From Martensiomyces pterosporus (Eukaryota > Kickxellomycota > Kickxellomycetes > Kickxellales > Kickxellaceae): a DNA stretch of 64,000 bases. The DNA is taken from NCBI GenBank assembly GCA_025201845.1, contig MU603940.1, positions 1-64,000 on the forward strand. The letters run 5' to 3'. Shown piece after piece: positions 23,201 through 33,097 of the stretch. Made by a program: the position numbers and the translations under genes. Every line of letters starts with the position of its first letter. Position 1 is the stretch's first letter. Below the pieces are notes generated by a model. That model saw only the letters and a list, made by a program, of their open reading frames with translations. It searched no databases and had not been told where the DNA came from.

Positions 23201-23481
23201 CCTCGTCGCCTGCGCTGTCGCGTCTGTCTGGCGGTGGGCTAGGTGCCCCTGGTGCAGATGCCGATGGCACTGCATTTGATGGCCACGCGAGCAGACGGGT
23301 CCGGGTCAAGGTCGCTTCTTTGTGGAGCGGCGTCTTTGGGTCTAGCTACGTGCATGTCGACGGGATGGACCAGATGAGGGACAGCGTCGATGCGCTGGCG
23401 AAGCAGATGGCCATTATCAACGACCGACTGCTGCAGATTATCGACCAGCAAGCACAGTTGGCGCAGCCATCTGCCACATAA
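20212..23481 (+). CDS. GRAM-VASt-TM sterol transfer protein (LAM/GRAMD1 family)
   Basis: A 1089-residue protein. After a disordered acidic N-terminus comes a GRAM domain at about 229-345 (FHTLFRSIPINELLIDDYGCAL, RLYLTENFVCFYSNIFGW). A Ser/Asp-rich linker follows, then a VASt sterol-binding domain at about 637-826 (LPLLFRVVFSAP, WSHYKMTFELEWVKSSW). One transmembrane segment lies at about 972-996 (VLVAVLVLLLLATNLW), with a short lumenal tail. This order matches yeast Lam1-6/Ysp2 and animal Aster proteins. Those are anchored in the ER at contacts with the plasma membrane or other organelles and move sterol between the membranes. A basic stretch (HHRHRKGGRKAKR) sits between VASt and TM. The ATG at 20212 is the first in frame after an acceptor-like site, so the true N-terminus could lie in an upstream exon. 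Confidence 0.9.
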   Translation: MPLRSQTEYIGAGGPTANAALLKDEQQRPRGLRARFRQRRARNGSEDEVRSRPRSLDLTQSLTSLPTAHEYTAAASTARADAQDDDDGGDNGLALGEFGVDGDEVVEDEGYRGASGNAGDARAVPSGAIVRAHSEESDQAGSDNAGNRGSVVRKTRRESTQSVPSYDSAAHRAPTNDKGSIHETSEDYGSGSEDGTQSGNYSYEYDYGGEEGDEGVNGGDFDADGELNAVYLKRNADFHTLFRSIPINELLIDDYGCALQRDILVQGRLYLTENFVCFYSNIFGWVTNLVIGIDEVVSIEKKMTALIIPNAIQISTLHAKHFFGSFIYRDSAYNQLIDLWGKSRNEKSAGFPEIGHAEGGDGAGDVSRHRGDVLTAYQSLSEDEDGSGSESDGYGSDKASVGGGSGNTTGGSLSDTESESEEPGNIRRSGSDSHASTASKQTHSDSSSTGRHKASAGSLPGQDAKNEGKPVPALVRTRASDTVVNGLRNASDNVHEDSNGGGELSAHSASASLMPRTATDSLADSSLAHTPESLTRAPSHLSTLAAKVAGAPGSGTPTLASTAVPGSSAVTLPAAKSERLLARLPNTPDDTEGPRSAAALGGKEKDDEAPLHKPTTCMCGSNGKTVHYANEAVDAVFPLSLPLLFRVVFSAPVPSDIEKTYMPASKVSKEELEKSCTKRIIEQGNSDVKTEGWVPDPSDSGQEMCIYSYEKPLGFSIGPKSTLVEDRFKITMMDFDKAIVVEQIVKTPNIPSGNAFFVKIRHCLTWTAGPSNQPPGGWSHYKMTFELEWVKSSWIKNAIEKGSVDSNKQAGELLEKYTREWIAAHPTLEVKARAGVGSAKTSSKASGSSAHHRHRKGGRKAKRDESPQGLRMEELLGDTERSQRKAELKRRKKQEAKEIALQTAASDAMDAKTLAENAAEADGAVDKREMEEWKKRAKESWAGWASYHTVYPVLKASRRASRASQKVLAGSVTGPVLVAVLVLLLLATNLWRVPVLSSSPALSRLSGGGLGAPGADADGTAFDGHASRRVRVKVASLWSGVFGSSYVHVDGMDQMRDSVDALAKQMAIINDRLLQIIDQQAQLAQPSAT

Positions 23482-23698
23482 GCAGCTGTCGCCCGCTCCC
23501 ATGCTGGCGCATCTCCTGCTTCATCATCTGAGTGATGGGAGCGAAGGAATGCAGCGGCAGAATGATATTTAACGAGCTTTAGTTTCTCACCATGTTTTCT
23601 TTTGTCACCTATGTATAACATGCGCAGTATTCCACGCTTTGTTTTATGCCCGCGGCAAGCGGCTGCAAAGAAAAAGGTGCTAAAAAGGGCAGTGCTGG

Positions 23699-24340
23699 CT
23701 AAGCCGAAGCCATGGTGTTGTTAAGGCGATCGCCGCAGTCGCCGATTCCCGGCACCACAAACCCGCTCTTATCCAGCACCTCATCGACGACGCCCACATA
23801 GAACCCGACCTCGGGGTACTTGGCCGCCAATCTCTCTATGCCCTTCTTTGAAACGCATATGGCGACGAACTTGATTCTGGGCACGCCCCAGTCCTTGATA
23901 ATCTGGATAGCAGCCTCGGCGGTTCCGCCGGTGGCAATCATGGGGTCCAGGATGATGCACTCGTCCACCCCGCATCTCTTGGGCAGCTTGTTGTAGTACT
24001 CGACGGGCTGCAGAGTGGATTCCTCGCGGAATAGGCCGAGGTGCCGGATTTCGGCATTGTGGAGCAGGTCTGAGGCTGCGCTGAGCAGGCCAAGGCCGGA
24101 GCGGAGGATGGGGACGAGTGCCTGCTTGGAGGTGATTTGGTGGCCCGTGTAGGTGCCTACGGGGCTTTGGAGCGGCTCGCTGCTGGGTGTGAGCTCGAGG
24201 TCCTGCGTCACTTCGTACATCAAGAGGCGCCCGATGCTGTCGGTCAGCTCGCGCACCTGGCGCGGCGTGTTGGTGACGCTGCGGAGCTCGGAAATCTTTT
24301 GTTGGACGATGGGGTGGTTGCTGACGTGGATGTTCGACAT
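23699..24340 (-). CDS. FUR1: Uracil phosphoribosyltransferase
   Basis: A 213-residue, intronless, full-length enzyme. It converts uracil and PRPP to UMP and pyrophosphate in pyrimidine salvage, in the cytosol. The PRPP-binding loop is at 130-144 (ILDPMIATGGTAEAA). Other family motifs are ILRSGLGLLSA, GLFREESTLQPVEYYNKLP and the C-terminal PGIGDCGDR. The extreme C-terminus reads DRLNNT where most UPRTs have DR-x-FGT, so the usual Phe-Gly is missing. It ends 217 bases from the convergent LAM gene. A TATA-like TATAAAG on the minus strand (24456-24462) lies about 116 bases upstream of the ATG. Confidence 0.96.
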   Translation of the reverse strand: MSNIHVSNHPIVQQKISELRSVTNTPRQVRELTDSIGRLLMYEVTQDLELTPSSEPLQSPVGTYTGHQITSKQALVPILRSGLGLLSAASDLLHNAEIRHLGLFREESTLQPVEYYNKLPKRCGVDECIILDPMIATGGTAEAAIQIIKDWGVPRIKFVAICVSKKGIERLAAKYPEVGFYVGVVDEVLDKSGFVVPGIGDCGDRLNNTMASA

Positions 24341-24894
24341 GGCTATTCAGAGAGGGGGAGCTGTGGGCTGTGGTATTCAGAGCAAGCAAGAGAGAAAAGG
24401 AAAGAAGAGAGAGGAGAAGAACGCAGCACAACTGTCTGCAGTCAAGCGCCTGTCGCTTTATACTAAGCCATCGCCATGTGATGCATCATTAGAGCCTCAG
24501 GGGTAGGGCTGGGAGAGACCGCGGAGATTTTGCACTTGAATTCGCAGGCTACTATACAAACGTGCCCAGCTTTTCCTGCTCTCACGCACGCACACACAAT
24601 ACACAAGCGCATGGGGGCTGCTACAAAACGGGGAGCATGAGGCGCTCCAGCTGTTTGCGTGCACATAGTAAAAGCACAGAGAATGCAGCGCACAGAGAAA
24701 ACAGCGCACATGAGGGCGTGTGATATGCTGCAGATCCCTGCCAGCATTTGCACCGACTTCTTTTTATACTGCCAGGCCGCATGTCACATGGGTATTTATT
24801 GCCATCTCTTTCTGCATTGCCAGGTGGGATGGAGTCGAGGTAGCGTGTGAGTTTGCACCATGTCTACTGCACTGCGTCTAGAAAGGCGGGTCCC
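24341..24894. other. Intergenic region
   Basis: The UPRT promoter region and the 3' flank of the CoA transferase gene. No gene seen. Confidence 0.5.
24456..24462 (-). promoter_or_regulatory. TATA-like element of the UPRT gene
   Basis: TATAAAG on the minus strand, 116 bases before the UPRT ATG. Confidence 0.4.
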
Positions 24895-26316
24895 CTAGAT
24901 GCCGTAGTCGTACAAGGCAGCGCCACCGCTACGCACTGCGCTTTCCACCTGGCCATCGCTGTAGCCTAGGACACTCCGCAGAATCTCTTCGGTGTGCTGG
25001 CCCAGCATCGGTGGTGGGAGTCGTATATCGACGTGAGATGCCGAGTACTCGACCGCAGGGCCAACAATCCGCAGCTTCCCGGCGAACGGGTGGTCGATCT
25101 CGCGCACCACCTTTCTCGACACCACCTGGGGATGCGCAAACGTCTGCTCGATGTTGTTGACGGGGCCAAACGGCAGTCCGCTGCCATCAAGAAGGTCCAA
25201 TGTCGCCTGCGTAGTCTTGCCGCTGAGGCACCCGTTGATGATGCCAACAAGCTCCTCGCGATTCTTCACGCGATCGGCGTTGGTGCAAAACCTGGGATCC
25301 GCCGCAAGCTCTGGCCTGCCGAGCAACTTGGACAATGCCCTGAACTGGATGTCGTTTCCCGCACCAATACACACGCTGCCATCCCTGGTTGAAAACACCT
25401 GGTAGGGCACGATGGACGGATGCCGTGTACCCCACCGACTAGCCTCATTGCCGCCAATAAGATAGTTGGATCCGATGTTGGCAAGGATGGCTGCCTGCGT
25501 CTGGATCAGCGACACATCCAGGTGCTGTCCCTCGTTCGACTTGGACCTGGCGATGAGGGCGGCCATGATGGCGCCATGCGCGTAAAGCCCCGTCATAATG
25601 TCCGTCACGGCTACACCAACCTTCACAGGCGGGCCGCTCTCCTCCCCAGTAATGTGCATGAGCCCTGCCTCGGCCTCAATGATCACGTCATACCCTGGCT
25701 TCTTGCTGTACGGACCAGTGGACCCGTAGCCCGTAATCGAGGTGTAGATGAGCCTTGGATTGACGCTTTTCAGGTCCTCGTAGCCCAGTCCATATTCGGC
25801 CAGCTTGCCTGGCACGTAGTTTTCGACGAGGACGTCGGCTTCCCTGGCAAGGTCTAGGAGGATTTGCCGCCCCGTCTCTTTCTTCATATTGACAGCGATC
25901 GAGCGCTTGTTCCTGTTGACGCACAGGTAGTACGCGCTCTCGCCAGGGAATTGTGGCGGCTTCCTGTACAGCTGCCCTTTCGACATGGAGCTGGTATGGT
26001 CGCTGGTGGATCCTGTGTGTTCGTAGCCCTTGAATGGTGGGCCCCAGGTGCGCGTGTCGTCGCCTCTGGTGGGGTGCTCGACCTTGATCACCTCCGCGCC
26101 CAGGTCGCCCAGAAGCATGGTGCAGTAGGGGCCAGCTAAGATGCGTGTCATGTCAAGGACGCGGATGCCTGAAAGCGGACCGGAGGCAGTTGCAGCAGGC
26201 GCCGAGGTGCTATGCAGTCTTTTCGATGGCGAGACTATGATGGAGCCGATGCAACCGCCATTCAAGGCATGCAGCCAGCCGGCAGTCTTGGCAGCTGCTC
26301 TGCCAGATGGAAACAT
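24895..26316 (-). CDS. CaiB/BaiF class III CoA transferase, SUGCT-like, probably mitochondrial
   Basis: A 473-residue protein starting at 26316 (MFPSGRAAAK). This start was chosen because a basic, Ser-rich presequence (KRLHSTSAPAATAS) precedes the conserved domain. The frame stays open 60 codons further upstream but that part is Pro-rich and unlike the family. The class III CoA-transferase domain begins with GIRVLDMTRILAGPYCTMLLGDLGAEVIKVE in the full protein and runs to the end. The catalytic aspartate that forms the acyl anhydride is Asp239 in VAVTDIMTG. Other motifs are NRNKRSIAVNMK, ENYVPGKLAEYGLGYEDL and SITGYGSTGPY. The closest named family I recognise is succinate-hydroxymethylglutarate/glutarate CoA transferase (SUGCT), which re-activates glutarate in mitochondria. 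The substrate is an inference. Confidence 0.88.
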   Translation of the reverse strand: MFPSGRAAAKTAGWLHALNGGCIGSIIVSPSKRLHSTSAPAATASGPLSGIRVLDMTRILAGPYCTMLLGDLGAEVIKVEHPTRGDDTRTWGPPFKGYEHTGSTSDHTSSMSKGQLYRKPPQFPGESAYYLCVNRNKRSIAVNMKKETGRQILLDLAREADVLVENYVPGKLAEYGLGYEDLKSVNPRLIYTSITGYGSTGPYSKKPGYDVIIEAEAGLMHITGEESGPPVKVGVAVTDIMTGLYAHGAIMAALIARSKSNEGQHLDVSLIQTQAAILANIGSNYLIGGNEASRWGTRHPSIVPYQVFSTRDGSVCIGAGNDIQFRALSKLLGRPELAADPRFCTNADRVKNREELVGIINGCLSGKTTQATLDLLDGSGLPFGPVNNIEQTFAHPQVVSRKVVREIDHPFAGKLRIVGPAVEYSASHVDIRLPPPMLGQHTEEILRSVLGYSDGQVESAVRSGGAALYDYGI

Positions 26317-27023
26317 AACGAGTGCTGGAAAAATACAAGGAGTGCAGTGTGGACAGGGAAGGACCTGAATAAGACAAGGCACCAAAGGAGGAGGAAGGGG
26401 AGGAGGACTGGTGGTTTTATGCACGGAAGCTAAGCGATGGGTCGGGTGGGCTGGGCGTGTGAGCAGCAATGGGGTCGATGGGAGGTGCGGCGTCATTTAC
26501 GCCCCGGAGTGGGTAAACAGTACAGCCGCCCGCCTAAACCACACACGCACAAGCGGATCCCAGCCAGATCTACAGACAGGCAGAGCCAGCTCAATGCACA
26601 CGGTGCCAGTTCTTCTCTCTGAAGGCATTGGTGGCGTACGTTTTTCGCATAGGAAAGCAGAAGACGACGTTGCCAAGTGCATATCCAGAAATGTAGGAAT
26701 GGAAAAGGAAGAATAAGCTAAAAAAGAAAGGACAGTACTAAAAACAAAGACTGAGCTGTTCTTGGTAATAAAAAAAGAAGAGATGGCCAGACTATTGATA
26801 CAAAAACGCCAGAGGAGTTGAAGGCCGTGAAGGGGAGACAGGCGCCAGCGGTTGTGGACCGCATGTTCTAAGCTGGTGCAGGACAACGGGAGATATCCGG
26901 CCAGCGTTCTAAAGCGCACCGGTCCAGGGTAGATCCTGGGGTCCGCACACCGTCCACAAAGCCCCTCCCCTGCGTGAGGCCTTCGCTGCTCTCCTCGCTA
27001 TTGCTGTAGCAAGCAATGTGTGA
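26317..27023. other. Intergenic region
   Basis: The upstream flank of the CoA transferase gene and the 3' flank of the BTG/Tob gene. Purine-rich around 26.7 kb. No gene seen. Confidence 0.5.
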
Positions 27024-27737
27024 CTACGAGGGCGACGACGGGGACCAGCGCGAGTTGACCAGCGGCGGGGGACTAGCAGCGGATGCCGCCACTGCACTCC
27101 CATTCGGCTTGCCGCCCAACGGCGACCCGGCATTAGCGCTAGCCAGCGCATGGTCTCTATAGCTAGTGACCTGGCGCAGCGGGCTCATGGCACTAGCCCT
27201 CCTGGCATCAGCTGCGCCCTTGGTTGGCGACCCCTGCTGTGCCGCATTTCCGCCCCTCCTCGCAATCTCCACTCCATCCGCCGAGCGAATGACCACCGGC
27301 GTCGTGTACGCGCTAATAACAAAGTCGCCATTGCTCTTCGACACCTTCTCGGCCATGGTCTTCTTCACGCTCTCAATAAGCCCCCTCTTGTCCTCGTACA
27401 CCGTATACACCGTGCCATGGTCCCCGACTCGGTAGGTAACGTTGTAGGGGTCGCACCAGAGCACAATGTCGCGGGGCAGGTGCCTCTCCAGAACCTCGAT
27501 TGGCACGCCTGCCTGCATTGCTGCGCCTACAAGCGTGCTGTCCAGAGATTTCCAGTTGCTCATGGACCGGTACCCGCTACCAGCCGTGGTTTTGTCCACA
27601 TGCCAATGTCCCGTGTATCTGTCTGTCAATATGTCGACCAGTGCTTGTCGGAAGCTCTCTTTCTTTTCAGCCGTGACGGAGGCGTCCGGAATGTACTTGA
27701 GCCAGAAGCTGGCGGTGTTTTCAATCTCCGTTTGCAT
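27024..27737 (-). CDS. BTG/Tob family antiproliferative protein
   Basis: A 237-residue protein with a BTG domain over about residues 1-120. Box A is at 41-58 (YTGHWHVDKTTAGSGYR) and Box B at 87-106 (LPRDIVLWCDPYNVTYRVGD), both with the diagnostic Trp, Gly-Ser-Gly-Tyr-Arg and Asp-Pro residues. The tail is Ala/Ser/Pro-rich and disordered. In animals the BTG domain binds the Caf1/Pop2 deadenylase of CCR4-NOT and slows cell-cycle entry by promoting deadenylation. The gene is divergent from the TTP-like gene at 30426. An out-of-frame ATG lies 14 bases upstream of the start, but an acceptor-like CACAG between the two suggests a leader intron may remove it. Confidence 0.9.
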   Translation of the reverse strand: MQTEIENTASFWLKYIPDASVTAEKKESFRQALVDILTDRYTGHWHVDKTTAGSGYRSMSNWKSLDSTLVGAAMQAGVPIEVLERHLPRDIVLWCDPYNVTYRVGDHGTVYTVYEDKRGLIESVKKTMAEKVSKSNGDFVISAYTTPVVIRSADGVEIARRGGNAAQQGSPTKGAADARRASAMSPLRQVTSYRDHALASANAGSPLGGKPNGSAVAASAASPPPLVNSRWSPSSPS

Positions 27738-30425
27738 CGGCTGTGTGGCATGTACTTCTGAGCACCTCTGAATGTGAAAAGAACGGACAGAACAAAGATT
27801 CGGTGGTTAGGGACGAATATAAAGCGTAGCAGGAGGTGGGTGCAGAAGTCTCACCTCGCCCCCAGTCAATTAGAATGAATGCTTGGAGACAGATACGTGT
27901 TCGCACACGGCAAAAGAATGCCAGCACACGCTTGCCTCTTGCTGGCTTTCCACACCTTTTATTTCTCCTTTAGTCTCTTGCGATTGCGAACCTAGAAGAG
28001 CAGCCGGGAATTGAGCAAAAGAAAGGGAAAGCGAGGACGAAGCGCTCTCCCCGCGCCCGACGTGCACGTATTGGCACGGCAGCGAGGCGCGCGTGCGCGA
28101 GTGGGTGACCCCATTGAAGGGTTTTCTCCTCCGTCCGCTTGCTCGTTCGCCCGCTCAGCTCCTTCATTAATCAGTGCATATCACAGACTGCCGCATTTGA
28201 TTGGGTGTAGCAGTCACGTGTGTGTCCTGTGCTGGATCCCTCTGCTGCCTTCCCATTCGCGGCGAGGCAAAGCGCAGCAACACGGCATGTGTGCGGCAGC
28301 TGGGCTCTGGCAGTGCGACATTCGTGTAGTGCGCTGCCTCATTGAGCGCACTCCGCTGGCGCATGCGGTTAGAAGTTACCTCCTCTGGGGATGCATGCTG
28401 AGGCGGCGCCAGACAGTGCTGCGAAAGCACCCGTAATGCGCGTTTAATCGCCTAGCGCGATCTTGCAAGCACGCCTTGGACAGGCGATCTCCCTCATTAA
28501 ATCGAGCATAATGCGCAATCCATATTTGCCTCGTCCTCATGCAGCGCCCACATAATCGACACGCCAGCATGCGTGTGCTTTGGCGCAGGCTGGAGAGCAA
28601 GCCGTTGCCCAGAGCATGGTAGCAGCGAAGCATGCTGGTTTGCGAAAACCCGAGGAGGGGGAGCGCAAATCCCCGCCCCCGCTTCCAAGATACACCACGC
28701 ACAGACATGCACTGGCAGGCAAAGCAGGCGTGTGCGGAGACAAGGAGCGGGTGCCTTTGTTTACTCGCCACCTCCAGCCTCGCTCGAAAGGTAAACACAG
28801 CCCAGGTCTAATTATATCCTGTATTGATTTATCGCACTTGGATGTAGAAAGAAAGCGGGCAGAAAGAAGAGGCAGTGCATGCACGTCGTAGAGTGGGACC
28901 GCCAGTCCCCCATGCGGGCCAGGATTTTTATTTTGCTGATGCACGCATACGCACACTCCAACAGTGGGCCAGCCGCTTTTGCCTGCGCCTGTGGGCCAGG
29001 CCGCCCAAACAGCGACGATTTGCAGCACTCGAAGGGCGTAGGGTGCTCAAATTTGGAAGGATGCGAGGGAGGCTATGTTTAGGTGGTCCATCTTTTTTGT
29101 GCTGCTGCCGTCGCCAAACGCACACCCCCGCCCCTCGCCGGCTGCCGCTGTCGCCACTTCGGCACTCGGTCGACGTGCACAGGCAGGCACAAGAGGACAA
29201 TTGTGCTTCCTCTCTTTCTTTCTTCATAGTCGTGCGCAAACACAATTTCACCTCTTATTTTATTCCACGCCCCTCTAACGACCCGCCTCGCCCTTTCTTC
29301 CCCACTCCTGCTCCTCCTCTCTGTAACGTGTCCTTCGCTAACGACCCTGCCCTTCCTCACACCACTGCTGTCCATATATAACGCCTCTCTATCAATAGCT
29401 TGTCTTGCGGAAAGAGCACCCTTGCAGTCGCATCGCCTGGCCTGTCTAACCCAACGCTTGCTGTTCATTACATCAATACCACCCTGCTTATCCCCCTCCT
29501 CTTTTCGTCCAAGTGCTCATTGTGCTCGAGCGCATTAGTGCCTCAATTCTCCCCTCCTCGCCCCACATACACGCACATTATCTCGCCTAATTGCCAGGGT
29601 TACATAAAAGGTAAGCTTTATGATTTCCCATTGTTTGTTGTGCTCGTATGGAGGCAGACTGCTATAGCGTCGAGGCCAGAGAGGGCTCCGGCACACACCG
29701 TCATATGCCCCACTCGCCGGCTGTGCCAAATGCCCGCCGAGAACCCCGCTCCGCACAGCACCCTCTCTTTGTCTACGGCTGCACATCCCGCAGACGCAAG
29801 CACCGCTTGCAAATTGAGGCAGAAGCGGCGGCCCTCCTGTGCCCTCGTGTAGGAGCATCAGCGACAACAAGCAGCTGTTGATTCAGAATCAATGCCAGCT
29901 GCATTGGCTGCATGTTTGCCTTCTGTGTTTGTGGGGGCACTGCACTTTGTTTTCCGTGACGCCTTACATGATCATTGACGTGCGTTGTTTGTTCCTACTA
30001 TACCCCTTTGCCCTATTTGGCTGCATACTGACGTTGCTCTGTCTGATATCCACGCTGGCCTGTAGGATTCTAGGCAACGAACGGCACATACACATCTCTC
30101 CTCCATATTGAATCAACCTATACATCCTCTTATCCTCTTATCCACCTTGTGCTTTTTGCTCCGTCTTTCTCAGCTGGGGCAAAACTCGTTATTTGATATC
30201 TCTTACCACTCGCCCCCACCACCATACAGGGACTCCTTGTTTTATTGCTCTATTATTTCCATCTCTGTTTTCCGTCCACTGTATTCTCCCCGATAAAGAA
30301 ACGGTTTCTTGCAGAAGCAAATAGTTGGAGGCTCGCCATTTCAGCGCCATCTCAGTTTTTCAAACCCCGATCCACACGCAAGCTCACACTCGGCTCGACA
30401 AACAAAGCATTCCCTTTTGCGAAAC
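27738..30425. other. 2.7-kb divergent region between BTG/Tob and the TTP-like gene
   Basis: No supported coding gene; overlapping open frames lack domains. It includes a TATATAA at 29375-29381 on the plus strand, then a pyrimidine-rich stretch. A strong donor (AAAAGGTAAGC, about 29612) and acceptors at about 30065 and 30170 follow, consistent with a long, spliced 5' leader for the TTP-like gene. Confidence 0.45.
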
Positions 30426-32587
30426 ATGGACCCTGCCTCGAGCATTTCGTCTAGCCCTGAAAACGCAAAATCCATTCTTGCCGACTCCACCGGCGCTCTT
30501 GCCGAGAAGCCCCGCATCAAGATGCAGCTGTACAAGACGGAGCCGTGCCAGAACTGGGCCATGTATGGCACTTGCAGGTATGTTTAGAAAACGCTCACAG
30601 TACTCCATGTCTCAGTCGGTGCCGCCTAGCTAGGTAGGCAACAGCAGGGAAGTTGCGTGCCCCTTCCTTTCCCCGACCTGTGCAAGCACCTTCAATTGCA
30701 GCGGTGTTTGGAAGAAAGCCACGATACTGCGTTGGCGATCAGTCGGATGTCATTTGCTGTGTCTGAAGTCTGGGGATCCTCTCTGGTACCACATTGCTCC
30801 TTTCGCTCCTTCGGCTGTCTCAGCAAAAGCAACGGCGTGGTGCAAACGCCATGGGACCCCTCGTCCTTCTGCACTTGCCAGAAAGCGCCTCAGCTGGGGC
30901 TTTCTGGCAGCCTTCCGTTTGGCAGATGGCAGTGTCTGCCGCAGTATGCAGGCCGGCACGCTAGCCTGAATATCCCCCGCTCTACCCGCGTCTCTAAACA
31001 CGCCTTGTGTCTGGTGGCTTCCCTCCCTGTAGGTATGGAAATCTGTGCAAGTTCGCCCACGGCATGACTGAGCAGAGATCTCGGCTGAGGCACCCAAAGT
31101 ACAAGACGTCGCTGTGTAAAGACTTCCCTCTGGGCAAGTGCACCTTTGGAGTGCGCTGCAACTTTGCCCACTCTCTGGACGAGCTGCGCATCTCCCTGTC
31201 CTCAAACCAATGCGTGGCTGCTCCACAGGCACAGGCAGTCATCCAGACCCCCGTCACCATGCTCCCCGACGGCCGCCTTCTATCGACGTTTACGCCTATA
31301 AATGCGACCACAAAACCCCCTGCACCAACAGCTACTGCGAGGAGCTCTTCGTCGTCGTCTTCCTCTGCTGCACTCAAATCGTCGGCAGCAGCTGTCGCGG
31401 CAGCAGCGGCAGCGGTGGTTGCAGGTGAGCTCAGACGCAACCAGTCGATGGGCACGCTCAGAGGTAGCAGAGTAGCCGAGGGATATACGAGCACTGGTGC
31501 GCAGTCTTTTGGCGCATCGGGGCTGATGTCGGTCGCTGTGCCTGGCCCGTCGCAGAACAGCCTGGCCTCGAACTACCCGTCGCACTACGCCTACCCGTCG
31601 CCTAAATCGCTCAACGGCCACCAGCAGCAGCTAGTTCCCCCGGCGTCGGAGTTTGGAAAGCAGCCGTTCCACCATTTGCACCACGAAAGGGTCAACGTCA
31701 CTCGGCGTGTGGCCTCCCTCTCGCAGCTGCCCACAATAAGCTCGGCGGCCTCGGTGGCCAGCTCGAGCTATCTACAGAGTCTCCAGCTGAATGGCGGCGG
31801 TCTCTCGCAGCCGGCTCATCTGCACACATCGCCTTTGGCGCACGTGCCTATTGGCACTGGGTCGCCGGCACTTTCGTCGCCGTCGTATTCGTTGCGCGAG
31901 TTTGATGAGCCATCGCCCATCGTGCCACAGGCGGACTTTGAAACACACGCAAGCGAGTGGCTTCAGGCGCCACAGCAGCCGTATTTCCAGCCACCTCAAC
32001 CACAGCAGCCACCGCAGCAGAGGAGAACGCTAACATCCAGTATCAGCATGCAGACATTGCCCAGATACAACATGCAGACCAACTGGGAGCCAGCCAAGAT
32101 GCTGCCCTCGTCGGGTGTCTCGTTGGTTTCTGGCAGCAGCCAGCCTACCGCCTCTTTGCACGTGTCCACATCAGCGCTTATCGATAGCAACGTGTGGGGC
32201 AGCACGAGTAGCGGGATCTCGTCAATCGACCTTCCGGTGCAGTCGCAGGAGTCGCGGTTCTTCCCATCGAGCATCGGTGCGCCTGGTGGCATGCTCGCTG
32301 ACCCTCTTGGGATCCACTACCCGAGCCAACCGATGCAGCAGCAGCAACAGAAGCTACAGAGGCAGGTGCAGTCGAGCGATGAGTGGACTTCGTTGCATAG
32401 CGCGTATCCGTCGCCGGTCAATGGGATGGCGGGGTTTTTTTCTGAGCCCACGCAGATCGGCATCCCAATCACCACTGCTGTGGGCAGTGAGAGCCGCCTT
32501 ACTTCGTTGGAGCAGCTACGTGCCGCTACTTCGTCGCGAAAACAGTTTGGTGCTATGACGCCGTACTCGCCCACCGTGTGCCTTTAG
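30426..32587 (+). CDS. TTP/Zfp36-like tandem CCCH zinc-finger protein, two exons
   Basis: Exons 30426-30577 and 31033-32587 give 568 residues. The 455-bp intron splits codon Arg51 inside the first finger. Finger 1 is Cys41, Cys50, Cys56, His60 (CX8CX5CX3H) preceded by YKTEPC. The 18-residue linker contains RLRHPKYKT, the family signature. Finger 2 is Cys79, Cys87, Cys93, His97, which is CX7CX5CX3H, one residue shorter than the usual CX8. The rest is a long, low-complexity Ser/Gln/Pro-rich region with little predicted fold. TTP-like proteins bind UAUUUA-type elements in mRNA 3' UTRs and recruit CCR4-NOT to deadenylate the message. The gene lies head to head with BTG/Tob, another CCR4-NOT adaptor. 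Confidence 0.93.
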
Positions 32588-33097
32588 ACTCTGGGAGAGC
32601 TGCCTATGTGGGGCTCTCCAAAGGAGCAGCTGGTGTACTGTTCGCTTTTCACTTAACGACTTTCTTCCTGTTTGCCTCATGTCACATCGCAACATCTGCC
32701 CCCCGTTCCAACTTTCCTGCCTTCGTTTCTCGCACAAACGCTTTGCCTCCTGGCTTGTTCCGGCTTGCCGCTTTGCTTCCTGTCTGTCTTTTCTAGCCCT
32801 TGATCGTTATTTTTCTATCCCTTTATCATTCTTCCTTTATTTGTAACTCGACCTCTCTACCCCCCCTTCTACCAGAAGTGCACCCGGATATTGCTCTTGC
32901 ATCTCCCACAGCACTCCATTCGCAAAAACAAAAGCAATTACAGCTCGCAAGAGTGTGGGATGCTTGCAGCGAATCTTGCCTACGCCCAGTCTGCTTTTGT
33001 GGCAATTGCGAAACCCCCTGGTGGCTGGGCTGCACGAGGCGAGATTGCTGGATCACGGGTGGTTTGGAGCGACGAAGGATTGGTGCATGTAGGTTGC
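32588..33097. other. 3' flank of the TTP-like gene
   Basis: Pyrimidine-rich flank with no supported gene. A short WITGG-encoding stretch near 33045 weakly recalls the receptor loop VWITGGIGIG and might be a decayed remnant of the missing 5' half of the adjacent receptor fragment, or chance. Confidence 0.35.
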
